From Excoecaria cochinchinensis (lineage: Eukaryota; Streptophyta; Magnoliopsida; Malpighiales; Euphorbiaceae), in assembly GCA_947683425.1 (NCBI GenBank), contig CANTUQ010000035.1, positions 3,643,001 through 3,707,000 of the forward strand: a stretch of DNA of 64,000 nucleotides. The letters are read 5' to 3'. The translations under genes were made by a program, and so were the position numbers. Positions 1-10,556 of the stretch are shown piece after piece. Within the stretch, counting starts at the first letter, position 1. Each line of letters starts with the position of its first letter. The notes under the pieces were generated by a model. The model was given only the letters and a program-made list of their open reading frames with translations. It searched no databases and was not told the origin of the DNA.

Positions 1-520
1 AATTGAGTGTTTTGATATGAGTCTTATGCATGTATTTGTTTGGGTAAATGTATTAGTAATGCATGATGTTGCTTAAGTAGAAGGTGTGTGAGAATTGAAA
101 GTGAAGTGCATGGTTGGGTAAACTCTGTTTAGTTCTCATCTGACCCCTGTGCAATGCTTTTGTCAAGGGTAGAGTTTTAGAACTCCAAACCATGTGATTC
201 TTACGCCATTAGAACCATTACTTCCATCTCTTTAAAAGTCTTAGAAATAGCCTTGGGCCAATACTTGCTCTACGACCTTGAATTTTGATAACACCGTAGT
301 GTCTCTTTTTGTGTCAGGTTGTTTGACCAGTATAGGTTGTGGAGTTCATATCTGGTGTTATAGATGTCCAATTGACCTGAAATTGTTTCTTTTGAAAGTT
401 AAGACGTAGGGGAACATTTTTAAAGAAGACAACTTTTCCAAAAAATGAGGTTTAGAGGTCGGTTTTCACGACATTATTTTGTAGTAAAAAGCAGTATGTT
501 ATGGTAGCAGAGGCGAGCCT

Positions 521-1400
521 CTGTCGCGAGCGCGACAAGGGTCGCGACCTCGCGACAGAAAAACATGTTTAGAGCCTTTTCTTCTCTATTTTTAAGTCCA
601 GGGTTGACCCGGATCAATCCCGTACCTTTTCCATCAGTTTTTAAGCATGTTTAGGGTATTTAAGTGGGTATATAAGTAGTTGTCTTTGGGAAAAACTTAT
701 AAGTAGGATTGAGATAGGTGATCTAGCTTGTAAAATAACAATAGATACAACTCTATGAAGAATAGCATATGGATGAGTATTAATAGGTATTGATTTCATG
801 AGTAACCTAAGCATGATGTACCATATATATATGAATGCATACTAACGTGGGTGCGATTGAGATGAATGACGAATATTGCTGATATTGTAGATGTGTAAAT
901 GGATATTGTTAGTGGCATGATTTGTTTAGGATTCTAGGTATGGATGTTGTGTTTATGTTGTCAATAATGTGTGGCTTGCTGGAAGTGAGGTAAGTTGATG
1001 TTCTGATGTTTGGTTTGAGATTGGGCATTGTGAAGTGGAGTTTTCTGCAGATTTTCGTGCAAGGGCTGGAATTCACGACTCTGTCGCGAGCGCGACATTG
1101 TCGTGAGGTCGCGACAAAGCCTAGTGAAAGCAGCCCTCGCACGCGTCTGAGTTTGCTGCCGAGCCATGTAGCAGAGCCCCTGTCGCGAGCGCGACAGAGC
1201 GCTTGGCTGCCGATTTGAATTGGGCGATCCACTGTCGCGAACGCGCTCTCGAGCGCGACAGATCGGGCTAGCAGCTCACCGTCGCGAGCACGACAGTGAG
1301 ATGTGTATAGTTCCCTCGTGAGATCGCGAAGGTTGGCGTGATCACGACTGGGGGCAAGTAGCCTCTGTCGCGAGCGCGACATCCGTCGCGATCGCGACAC
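521..1400. repeat. Cluster of CGCGAGCGCGA hairpin repeats
   Basis: The near-palindrome TGTCGCGAGCGCGACA or close variants occurs at about 521, 1081, 1181, 1232, 1281 and 1366, some with a second inverted arm directly after (for example 1081-1117 and 1366-1400). The GC-rich units contrast with the AT-rich surroundings. They sit in the same LTR region where T4 carries its CACGGTGG hairpins. Confidence 0.9.
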
Positions 1401-2449
1401 TCCCTGGCTTCCAAATTGAGTTTTCTTTTGCGATTCTAATGTTTGAATTCCGAACTTGTGATACCTTTAGGTTTATACTTGGACTATTTTATGAAGTATA
1501 TTAATACAATTGGATGTATTATACATGGACAGTGTTATGAATTATATGAATGTGATATGTTAAATTATGCGCCATGATGTGAAACATGATTTGTATTACG
1601 CATGACCTGCGAGAGTCAATTTAGTGGATAGTTAGGCATGCCTAATAGAGTCTATGTAAGTGTAGCTGCAGCGCCCTTTGAAAAATTTGGACCCTGATCA
1701 GGTCCCCGAATGGTTCCTCGCGAACCCTATTATGTGTATGTGTATGGATCTTGTTTAAGGTCCTGTTCAGTGAAATGTTTTTGAAATGTGGAAAAAGATG
1801 ATGTTTCTGTTCGATTGGTACCCGTAAGGTACAATTCAGTACTCGTTATCCACTATTGTGAGTCAACAGGTGTATGAGTTGTTATGTTGTGTTTATAAGC
1901 ATGTGGTTCTGATCAGTTATGATTATAAATATGTGAATTAATAAGTGCAAATTTATTGGCTCTCTGGGACACCGTGATTGAAATGCAATATCGTATAGTT
2001 GCTTATGTTAAAGATTAATGTTGCGCAACGGAAGTGTGATGGTATTGTGATTATGTACCTATGCTCTCAGTTAGTATATATGTGTTGGAGTATGGTTGTG
2101 GTATGAGTAGACTCTAGTGAATTTTGCTTAGGAATTTGTAGGCAATATGGTGTGAACAGTTAGAGTACTAGTTTCGGGACTGGTATATGGTTATTTTGGT
2201 GGGATAATTGCATGATTGAGTTGTTCTGTATCTATGCATGAATATACTTACATCTTGTATGGTGATGTTAATTTGGTTTGTGTTTCACATATAAGTATAT
2301 GAATATGATTAGAAACATTTGGATGCACAGCTATTATATGTAAGCATATATATTTCTCGGTAAGAACTAGGTGAGTATGAGATTTGTGTGTGTTATGCCT
2401 CGACAACCATTGTGAATGGCCGTCCATATTATTATGTTTGTTCTCCCCA

Positions 2450-2488
2450 CTAAGCGTTATCGCTTAGCACGGGTTCTTTTTCCCGTGC
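2450..2488 (+). promoter_or_regulatory. Double hairpin near LTR 3' end
   Basis: Two adjacent stem-loops: CTAAGCG-TTAT-CGCTTAG (2450-2467), then GCACGGG with its complement CCCGTGC (2467-2488). The same pair occurs in T4 (60121-60159), and the first stem in degraded form in T2 (32140-32157). Position about 0.4 kb from the LTR end suggests an RNA structure in the R/U5 part, perhaps for 3'-end formation or packaging. That function is inference. Confidence 0.6.
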
Positions 2489-2898
2489 AGGTGGCAGGTC
2501 TGGTCCGGTTCGAGTCTCACATCTGCAAGGGTTGGCCACCTAGGAGCTAGGAGTTTTGGATTTTGTCCAGCTTCTTTATCAGGATTTTGTAATTCTGTAT
2601 AAAAATGTGTATGTAATAGCATGTAAAGATACTTATGTAAATATTTGTTATTGAGAACTTCCTCTATTTTATCTTCTGTTTGTAACTTCTGTTGTATGGT
2701 GGTAAACTTACACATCTAGATGTTTCTGCTTGGTTTACGTGCGTTGTGAAGTATGTATGTTCAGTTTTACTTCTCAAGTTTTAAATTCTTCCATATTTTT
2801 ATACGCTTTGTATCGCTTCTGTCCGGTAACACACCTACTCGTACGGCTTCCTACTCCCTCATGGATGGGTTTGCCTACGTATGGGTTGGGGTGTTACA

Positions 2899-3643
2899 CT
2901 TTTTCCACATCTCTGCGCATATGAGGCCAATAAAAATGCTCATTTAATATGTCATAAGTCTTATGCACCCCAAAATGTCCCATCAATCCCCTTCAATGAG
3001 ATTCTAACACAAACAAATCACGCATAGAACATTTAGGCAAACAAAGTTTGCTTCCTTTAAACAGAAACCCATCATGACTATAAAATTTATCAAAAGCTTG
3101 ATGCTCACATGCTGCATACACATTACCAAAATCAAGATCTCCTACATATAATTCCTTAACATGCTCAAATCCTAACAACTTAGAACTAAGAGTAGAAATC
3201 AAGGCATATCTTCTTGATAATGCATCAGCAACAATATTATCCTTTCCATGCTTATATTGAATAACATAGGGAAATGTTTCAATAAATTCAACCCATTTAG
3301 CATGCCTTTTATTCAACTTACCTTGCCACTTCAAGTGTTTGAGGGACTCATGATCGGTGTGAATGAAAAACTCCTTGGGTAGGAGGTAATGCTGCCACAC
3401 ATCCAATGCTCTCACCAAGGCATAAAGCTCCTTGTCATAGGTTGAATAATTGAGTTGGGCTCCATGAAGCTTCTCACTAAAATATGCTACTGGTTTCTTC
3501 TCTTGCATTAGAACAGCCCCAATACCTACACCAGAAGCATCACATTCAATTTCAAAAGTCTTATCAAAATTAGGCAAAGATAAAATAGGAGCAGAACACA
3601 ACTTCCCTTTCAAAGTCTCAAAAGCCTTTTGCTGTGCTTCTCC
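2899..3643 (-). pseudogene. A: RNase H and integrase N-terminus, truncated
   Basis: The 206-codon frame at 2993-3613 covers the RT/RNase H junction (FEIECDASGVGIGAVLMQ), the RNase H core (YDKELYALVRAL, HTDHESLKHLK, IVADALSRRYAL) and the linker to integrase. Downstream (2899-2992) the frame continues into the zinc-binding integrase N-terminus before it is cut by the T1 insertion. At its upstream edge, a TGG codon conserved in sister copies reads TAG (near 3643). The core integrase with its DDE residues is missing here. Role in an intact element: RNase H degrades the RNA strand during reverse transcription and integrase inserts the cDNA. Confidence 0.88.
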
Positions 3644-4690
3644 CTACTTGCACCCAACTTCCTTTTTGATAATTTCTGTAAGTGGTGCAGCAACAGAAGA
3701 GAAATCCTGCACAACACGCCTATAAAAACTTGCTAAGCCATGAAAGCTCCTCACATCTGAAATAGTCTTAGGCGTAGGCCATTCCTTAATTGCCTTCACT
3801 TTCTCTTCATCCACTTCAATTCCCTGTGAACTCACCACAAAACCAAGAAACACAAGTCTATCTATGCAAAATGTACATTTCTTAAGCTTAGCATACAACT
3901 TTTTAGATCTCAAAGTATGTAAAACTAGCCTAACATGCTCAATATGCTCTTCATAAGACTTGCTGTAAATGAGAATATCATCAAAGTACACAACAACAAA
4001 CTTTCCTAAATATGCACGCAATACATGGTTTATAAGCTTCATAAAAGTGCTAGGGGCATTAGATAGCCCAAATGGCATAACCAACCACTCATACAAACCA
4101 TATTTAGTTTTGAAAGTTGTTTCCCACTCATCACCAGGTTTCATTCTAATTTGATGATACCCACTCATTAGATAGATTTTAGTAAAATACACAGCACCAC
4201 ATAATTCATCCAACATATCATCTAGCCTAAGAATGGGATGTCTATACTTTACAGTGATTTTGTTGACCGCACGGCAATCAACACACATCCTCTATGTTCC
4301 ATCCTTCTTAGGCACCAAAAGAACGGGCACTGCGCATGGACTCATGCTTTCCCTCACCAATCCCTTCTCCATGAGTTCTTCTACTTGCCTTTGCATCTCC
4401 TTAGTTTCCAAAGGATTGCTTCTATAGGCTGGTCTATTGGGAATGGTAGATCCTGGCACAAAATCAATCTGATGTTCTATCCCCCTAAAAGGTGGTAATC
4501 CATCTGGCATCTGACTAGGAAAAACATCATAATACTCCTGCAACAAAGAAACAAAACTAAGAGGCAAAGAATCAAGATTAGGGTCAGTGTCAGAAAACAA
4601 AACTTCCTTGTAGATTACAAGGACCAAGGGTTGTCTTAAAGCTAATGCACTCTTGACCTCTCTTGCCCTCACATAGAAATTCTGTTTTTG
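3644..4690 (-). pseudogene. A: reverse transcriptase, disrupted
   Basis: Two frames, 4292-4672 and 3644-4288, together cover the spacer after protease and the RT palm and fingers. Visible landmarks are the HQIDFVPGS block, VPVLLVPKKDG, MCVDCRAVNKIT, LMSGYHQIRM, MPFGLSNAPSTF and the catalytic YFDD box within VVYFDDILIYS (near 3975-4005), which is intact. A TAG replaces the conserved Trp of GTWRMC between the two frames (4289-4291), and a TGA precedes 4690. Role: RNA-directed DNA polymerase copying the element RNA from the tRNA primer. The catalytic residues survive but the frame does not. Confidence 0.9.
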
Positions 4691-5305
4691 TCACCCTCCT
4701 TGCTTGTTTTCACTCACCACTGGGCCATTTATTTGTTTTGTTTCTTTTTGGGCCTCTTTTCCCCCTTTTCTTTCTTTTTCTCTCTCTCTCACCCCTTGGG
4801 CCGAAACCTCTCTCACCTTTTCTCTTTTGGCCGCAGCCTCTTTTTCTTTCTCAAATATTATCTTTTGATCTTCATAAATCTCTTGAGGAGATAATGGAGC
4901 TAAAACAACCTTTTTACCTGCATAAGAAAAAGAAAATCTGTTAGTGTACCCATTATGAATAGCTTGTCTATCAAATTGCCAAGGCCTTCCCAAAAGCAAA
5001 TGGCCTGCCAACATAGGTACAACATCACATAAAACTTCATCCTTGTACCATCCAATAGAAAATGGCACTCTAACCTGGCGCGTCACCTTAACCTCTCCAC
5101 TATCATTTAACCATTGCAATCTATAAGGTCTAGGATGCTTCTCACATGCCAAGTTTAACTTCTCAACCATACTCACACTAGCTACATTCGTGCAACTCCC
5201 CCCATCAATAATGATTGTGCACACTCTCCCATTAACTAAACACTTAGTGTGAAATATGTTTTCTCTTTGTTCTAGGCTATCTTCCTTAAAATTCAAGTTT
5301 AAAGC
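4691..5305 (-). pseudogene. A: aspartic protease and acidic linker
   Basis: The 201-codon frame 4691-5296 carries the protease active-site region IIIDGGSCTNVAS, then WLNDSGEVKVTRQVRVPFS and HLLLGRPWQFDRQ, followed by a charged Lys/Glu-rich linker (EREKERKGGKEAQKE). The catalytic triad reads D-G-G, as in all copies here, where many retroelements have D-S/T-G. The frame begins after a TGA at 5303, where other copies have an Arg codon (CGA) in ARRALNL, a CpG transition. The protease would process the polyprotein. It lies in the same orientation between gag and RT. Confidence 0.85.
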
Positions 5306-6477
5306 TCACCTAGCCACTAATGATTTCCCACTTTCAACAACTAACAACTCCCCTTCACTATCACAATCACTACAATCTTCCAAAGGAGGCATTTTATTAT
5401 CACTATGTTCTGATTCAGAAGTAATTTCCCCATCATCCCTAGTAATTATTACCCTCCTATTAGGACAATCACGTGCTACATGCCCCTTACCCAAGCATTT
5501 AAAATACTTAATTTCACTACTAGGGGAAGAGTACTAGAGTTACCTTTAACACCTTTGTTTGGAATTTGGGTTGCCTTTACTTCTTTTGGACCCGAATCTG
5601 CCCCATAGGGTTTAGATACCCCAAAGTCCTTCTTCTCCTGCTTTTTGTTCCATTTAGACCCCAAAGTATAGCTTGAGTTGTTGCCGATCTTATTAAAACT
5701 TTTACTCCTCTTTTGCTTTTCAATCTTTATTGCCATGTGCAACATCTCTTCCATAGTGTCATATCTATACAACTCAATGGCATCAGCAATCTCCTTGTTT
5801 AGACCCCCTAAGAACCAAGCCATGGTGATCTCCTCATCCTCCTCAATGTTTGCTCTCACCATCCACATTTCCATATCTTTATAGTAATCCTCCACTGATT
5901 TTCCTCCCTGCACAAGTCTATGCAATTTCTGATGTAATTCTCTAAAGTAGTGTGAAGGAACAAACCTTTTTCTCATTGCTTCTTTCATGTCCTCCCAATT
6001 ACTAATAGGACGCCTTCCCACTTTCCTTCTACTCAAGTTGAGTTGCTCCCACCAAAACATTGCATAATCAGTGAACTCTACATCTGCAATCTTCACCTTC
6101 TTTTCCTCTGAATATCTATTGCATTCAAAGATCATCTCCACCTTTATCTCCCACTCCAAGTACTCTTCTGCACTATTTCTACCTTTGAACGAAGGAATCT
6201 TGAGTTTAATGTTGCCCAAGTTTCCATCTATCCTTGCACTAGTTTCCTCTTCCTCTTCATTATCAAATTCATGCTCCACATGTCCTTGAATAATTCGGCC
6301 TCTCCTTGCTACCCTTTTAGGTGCATTAGATATACTACCTTTAAACCTCTCTTCCATTCCATCCATTCTAAGAGACAACTTCCGAATCTCACTAATGAAA
6401 GCTTGATATAGCATCTTGTTATCCGGTATATGATCTTCACCTTGGGATATTCCCTTTCCACTAGTTTCTTCAGTCAT
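5306..6477 (-). pseudogene. A: gag with degraded zinc knuckle
   Basis: The frame starts at ATG 6477 (MTEETSGKGISQ), right after the leader, and runs to 5476 (333 codons). It includes the retrotransposon gag domain with FKGRNSAEEYLEWE, MFWWEQLNLSRRKVG, RKRFVPSHYFRELHQKLHRL and MAWFLGGLNKEIADAIEL. A frameshift near 5495-5530 moves the nucleocapsid part to 5306-5494. There the CCHC knuckle reads YFKCLGKGHVARDC, so the first zinc-binding Cys is Tyr. Downstream is the acidic MPPLEDCSDCDSEGE segment. Gag would form the particle and bind element RNA. Homologous gags are in C, F and H and, fused to another domain, in L and D. Confidence 0.9.
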
Positions 6478-8114
6478 GGTGTATTACCTGCAAAATTGTT
6501 AGATAAAAACCTCACAAGCACTCCCTCACGTGTTTACTCTCAAAGAATGTCACTCCTCTCGTGTTTCACACAAATAAGGCTTTTACCCTCTTAATGTTCT
6601 CACACTCTCTTTGCCTTTTACCACTCAAGCTTGCAACTTTAAAATTACACTTCAGAATTCAATCCACAAATCAAGAATGTTGAGCACGTTTAAGAAAGCA
6701 AAGAAAGTAAGCACTAACAATAAAAAGATAGCTCAACACTAGAAAAGAAGACACTAGACACAATGGAGGTGATACACGGTCAAGAGTGGTGTACCACTTA
6801 ATTATATCTAAATTAGAGTATTAGAACAAGCAAAGATACTCTAACAATGTAAAGGAACAAAAGCAAGCTTAAAACAAAGAAGTAAGCAACTAGAATTAAT
6901 AAAAATGACAATCCGGACAAAATGCATGAATTTGATTCACTACAAAGAAAACCAAATATAGAACCGAGATATTCTACCCAGCAAAGCAAGAAATCAACAA
7001 AAAGACAAATTAAACTAAATGAACTAGTTTGCATGCAAAACAATTAAATTTAGAGCCAAAAGTATCACTATGCCGAATGCTGCAACAAGCTTGATTAATG
7101 TGTCAAATTGTGTGCAAAATGGTGGCAAAGTGATAGGAAAATGATACCAAAATGGTAACACAAATGATCAAAAATGACTCCAAAAATGGATAAGATATGA
7201 TAAAATGGCAGGTCAAATGGATAAGAAATGAAACAAGAATAACAGCTTAAATGGATAAGAAATGATATCAAAAATGGCAACTCAAATCGATAAGAAAAAG
7301 GGATAACACAAATGGATAAGAAATGGATAACACAAATGGATAAGGAAATGGATAACACAAATGGTGGATCAATGATTACAAAGTAAATCCTTGATTAAGT
7401 AGGATTAGGATAACAATTCCAATTCTGTTATGGATTAGGATTTTGAAAGCCTAAACCCAAAAGGATAGGGATTAGTTTCACTAGCCCTTAAAGGATTCCT
7501 AATTCCCAAAGCAGTATGGATTAATTTTCTCCCACTTATTATAGGATTTGGATTTCCCCTTTACTCTATATAAACTACACAATGAAACCACATGCAATTA
7601 CTTCCTTATATCTCTTCTTTTCTCTATTTCTTCTATTCTTTCCTTTTCTTTCACGTTTTTTTTTTCTTTTTTTTGTCTTTGCTTTTTTTTGAAGGTAATA
7701 ACAGCTAGCTACAACTACCAAACGCCTCAAGCCCCAATGGAATCAGAATCCAAATTCGGTTTTCCTAAAGCCTCTTTTCAAAACACAAAAACTTCGAAGT
7801 GGAAAAGGAGACTTAAACGTCATTGGTAAGGGCCAAAAATTGTAGTTACATAAGGCAACGCCCATGTAACGATTATAGAGCACAAAATTCCCTTTCCGAA
7901 AACATATTATAATAGCAAATCCGACACTCTAGTCAAAAGTTATGGCAGAAACAAGATTCAACGACAAAAAGTAAGGAAAAAAAAGTTAAATTTAACACAC
8001 AAAGGCATACAAATCAGAACTTATCACTATTAATTCGGCATAAACATAAAGAAATCAAAGAAAATAAAAAACGCAAACCTAACACTAAGATAAATAGGAA
8101 TTTACCTTAACTTT
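6478..8114 (-). other. A: 5' leader, non-coding
   Basis: This is the untranslated leader between primer site and gag. It is AT-rich and its first part (element sense) contains pyrimidine or purine runs near 7620-7690. It then carries a degenerate repeat zone (7100-7372). Close relatives of this leader occur in D (29113-30713), C (20954-22568) and I (58985-59726). Frames here (6813-7043, 7095-7358, 7548-7829) are low-complexity and not supported as genes. Confidence 0.75.
7100..7372. repeat. Degenerate ATGGATAAGAAATG-type leader repeat
   Basis: Short blocks such as AATGGATAAGAAATGG and AATGGTAACACAAATG recur many times without a strict period. Equivalent zones are at 21680-21960 (C), 29745-30005 (D) and 59670-59726 (I), so this is a shared leader property. 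Confidence 0.75.
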
Positions 8115-8127
8115 GGCTCTGATACCA
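8115..8127 (-). promoter_or_regulatory. A: primer binding site (initiator Met tRNA)
   Basis: The minus strand reads TGGTATCAGAGCC, the standard plant initiator-methionine tRNA 3'-end complement, two bases inside the LTR end at 8130. It fixes the element orientation and the LTR boundary. Confidence 0.93.
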
Positions 8128-8129
8128 AT

Positions 8130-8987
8130 TGATGCGGAACCCAATAGCTAATAAGCTACAAACCCATACAAGATGGTTAGAAAAGAAACAAAGAGATAAA
8201 ATCCCTCCCTATTGAACCCCCAATCAACCTGTGATTGAAAACGCAAATAATCGGGAAAACGAAGAAGATGAAAACGCCACAATCAAGACAATTGATAGGT
8301 AATCAAATTCTTCATGCAATAGAAAAGATGAGCAAGCAAATTCTCATAAATCTCTCTATAGAATTTTGCCAAGCCAATAAGAGAACACTCTCAAAATGTT
8401 TAATTCATCAAATATGAAGTTTACAATTCATATTAGCCTATATATATGGTGGTTAACCCTAATTACCCTTAAAACTTAAAAACAAACCCTAATAAGGCCT
8501 TAAGCACACATAGGCCGAATTCTCCATGGGCTTTACGAGATAAATTAAGCCCAAACTAAAGAAAATAAACTCACTTAAAATTAAATCTCATAGGCAGAAT
8601 ATGAAAGCCCAAAAGAAAGACTAATTAAACCCAATCTACAAGCCCATCACGCCTAGCCCATTAAATCCCAACTTAAATGAGTCATGTGACTTTTAAATGA
8701 AGCACATAACATGTACAATTAAAAGCCCAAAGTCGTATAAGTCCTTGATGGCTTAAATTGGCCCAATTCCTTCACTTGCTTCCAAAAGGCTAAGTACTTT
8801 AATTTGGCCTTCAAGCTCTCTATAGCATTTCTCAATAGACTCTTCATGAATTTCTTGAGTGACAAAGTCTTGAACAAAAGATGACATAGCCATCTTTAGC
8901 TTCTGAGCACGTCCTCTTGTTATTGGACCACTAGGCATCTTTAATGGATCTTTGATGGTTGATGGCATTGTCGGTGAATCCGTATCA
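8130..8987 (-). mobile_element. A: 5' LTR, R2 type (858 bp)
   Basis: In element sense it starts TGATACGGATTC at 8987 and ends GGGTTCCGCATCA at 8130, next to the primer site. Its first 235 bp hold an open frame (8753-8987) that corresponds to the pol C-terminal tail in 3' LTRs of this type (GPITRGRAQKLKMAM). A TATA-like run CCATATATATAGG lies near 8440-8455. The R2 type recurs at 20086, 30729, 38029, 41655 and 48226. Confidence 0.9.
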
Positions 8988-9264
8988 CTGTCCACTTTAT
9001 CTTCTCTTCTCACTCTACCCCTCACGGATTGAACTTCATCATCTTCATCCCAATTGCCTTAATCAACCTCCTCTCACTCATTAATCCATCTTCCCCTCCT
9101 AGCTGTTCTCCTTGAGTTGTTGGATGTTCCCCCTTCTAATTTATCCAACCTCTCTTTAACGTCACTCTTTTCCTCAACAAATTCTCAAGGGTACCTTGCA
9201 TTGCTTGTATAGCAAACACAACCTGTTCTATAGACATCTCTTTCTTACTAGATTCGTCAGTCAT
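8988..9264 (-). pseudogene. B: gag N-terminal fragment
   Basis: Starts at ATG 9264 (MTDESSKKEMSIEQVVFAIQ). After about 34 codons a frameshift is needed to keep homology: the second frame reads KLEGGTSNNSRRTARRGRW, matching the C gag at 22710-22760. A stop follows and the fragment ends where A is inserted. It is a gag variant distinct at its first 35 residues from those of A, C and H. Only the N-terminus is left, without the capsid core or zinc knuckle. Confidence 0.75.
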
Positions 9265-10542
9265 GGTGCTTTACCTGCAAAAGATGTTAAATAAACCAGC
9301 CTCACTACACTCCCTCACGTGTTTACACTCAAAAAAGTGACACTCCACTCATGTTTCGCTCAAATTTGGCTTTTACCCTCCTTTAAGTTCACACTCTCAA
9401 GCCTTTTACCACTCAAGCTTGCTGTCTTCAGTTGCACTTCAGAACTCAAACTCAAGTCAAAATAGTTCACAAGCAGCAAATTATAGTAAAAGAATGCAAT
9501 GAAAATACTTAACAAACAAGATAGGCACAAAACTAGAAGCAAAAGACCAAAGTGAAGAACGTTGAAATGAGCATACAAGGTGAAGATATGTATGCTGTCC
9601 GAATTATGTGAATTTAACTAACAAGAATCAAATTGTTAATTATAGTGTAATCGGAAGCAAAAACACAAAGACACCAAAAATGGAAACTTAAGAATGAAAT
9701 AAATGACAAAACTAATGCAATAATGTAGAAATTGAAATCTCCCTAATGGAAAATTCAATTTGATACAATATGGGTTATTACACTAAGACAAAATGAAAAG
9801 GAGACACAAGATGTCCAAACTAAAACAAGATTAGGAAACCCAAATGTTTGTCCAAAATAAGACAAAGATTAATCCAATATGTCTTAATAAGATCAAATAA
9901 GGAAACCCAAATGTCTAGACTAAGACAAAATGACTTATCCACTATGTCTTAATTAGTTCAAGTTTAGGAAACCCAAATGTCTAAACAAAGACAAGATGAC
10001 TTATCCACTATGTCTTAATGTTAAGGAAACCGAATTCGGCCCAATAGGTTCAAGTCAAACCCAAATAATTATCCAACTACAAATCTGGTCCAATAGGTTT
10101 AAATCAAACCCAAATGATTATCCAACTCCAAATCTGGCCCAATAGGTTTAAATCAAACCCAAATAATTGTCTCCAAATTTGGCCCAATAGGTTTAAATCA
10201 AACCCAAATAATTGTCCAACTCTAATTCTAGCCCAATAGGTTCAGCCCAATGTGTATCATGCCTAAACCAAATCAACCAAACCCTAAATTGTATTCTTTT
10301 CTTTTCTCACCGCCGACAATTTTCACTTTTTTTTTATTTTTTTTTATTTTTAACAACTAGAGCAGCAAACAACCTAAACTTCAAGATCAAATAAGAAAGA
10401 ATTCAGCCTAGAACAAGGCTCCTAAATTTTCGGCCCCTATGATGAACAAGTGTTCCTAAATTTTAGGAATCAAATTAATTGAAAAATAATGAACAAAAAC
10501 AGCAAGTAAGCATGGATAAATAAGAATTTAATCCAAATCCAA
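9265..10542 (-). other. B: 5' leader
   Basis: Non-coding AT-rich leader. It contains repeated blocks with AAACCCAAATGTC and CTTATCCACTATGTCTTAAT (9780-10025) and a 50-bp tandem array (10040-10245). No supported gene. Confidence 0.75.
10040..10245. repeat. About 49-bp leader tandem repeat, 5 units
   Basis: Units beginning CCCAATAGGTTTAAATCAAA (first base of unit may be T) start at 10040, 10089, 10138, 10183 and 10232. The last is partial. Element G has only three starts (50566, 50615, 50664), so copy number varies between related elements. Confidence 0.88.
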
Positions 10543-10554
10543 GCTCTGATACCA
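10543..10554 (-). promoter_or_regulatory. B: primer binding site
   Basis: TGGTATCAGAGC on the minus strand, followed by TT, two bases from the LTR end at 10557. This variant (AGCTT rather than AGCC) is shared with E and G. Confidence 0.9.
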
Positions 10555-10556
10555 AA

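Larger units (their letters stand above)
1..2898 (+). mobile_element. T1: Tekay/Del-like LTR, 3' about 2.9 kb
   Basis: This is the 3' part of a long LTR in + orientation, ending GGGGTGTTACA at 2898. It matches, in reverse orientation, the 4.1-kb LTR at 59727-63839: the CTAAGCG hairpin with the CACGGG hairpin (2450-2488), the block around 1610-1730 containing TTAGGCATGCCTAA, and the terminal sequence. Integrase sequence of element A resumes at 2899, so this is a 3' LTR or a solo LTR inserted into A. Its start and the left duplication lie outside the window. Short frames at 909-1400, 1006-1218 and 2464-2947 have no recognisable protein and are not called genes. Confidence 0.85.
2899..8987 (-). 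mobile_element. Element A: autonomous TGATG-group Ty3/gypsy, 5' part
   Basis: In element order, right to left: 5' LTR (8130-8987), primer site (8115-8127), leader, gag (ATG at 6477), protease, RT, RNase H and the start of integrase, broken at 2899 by T1. The rest of integrase and the 3' LTR must lie left of the window. A itself sits inside the gag of B: flanking bases 8988-8992 (CTGTC) would be one copy of its target duplication. Order PR-RT-RH-IN is Ty3/gypsy (Metaviridae). LTR ends TGAT...CATCA and a pol that reads into the 3' LTR in sister copies suggest the CRM clade. Confidence 0.85.

Noticed and set aside
909..1400. 163-codon reading frame in T1
   Set aside because: It reads through the CGCGAGCGCGA repeats (repeated CRARDR and SRSR). 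Composition artefact, no start context or homology.
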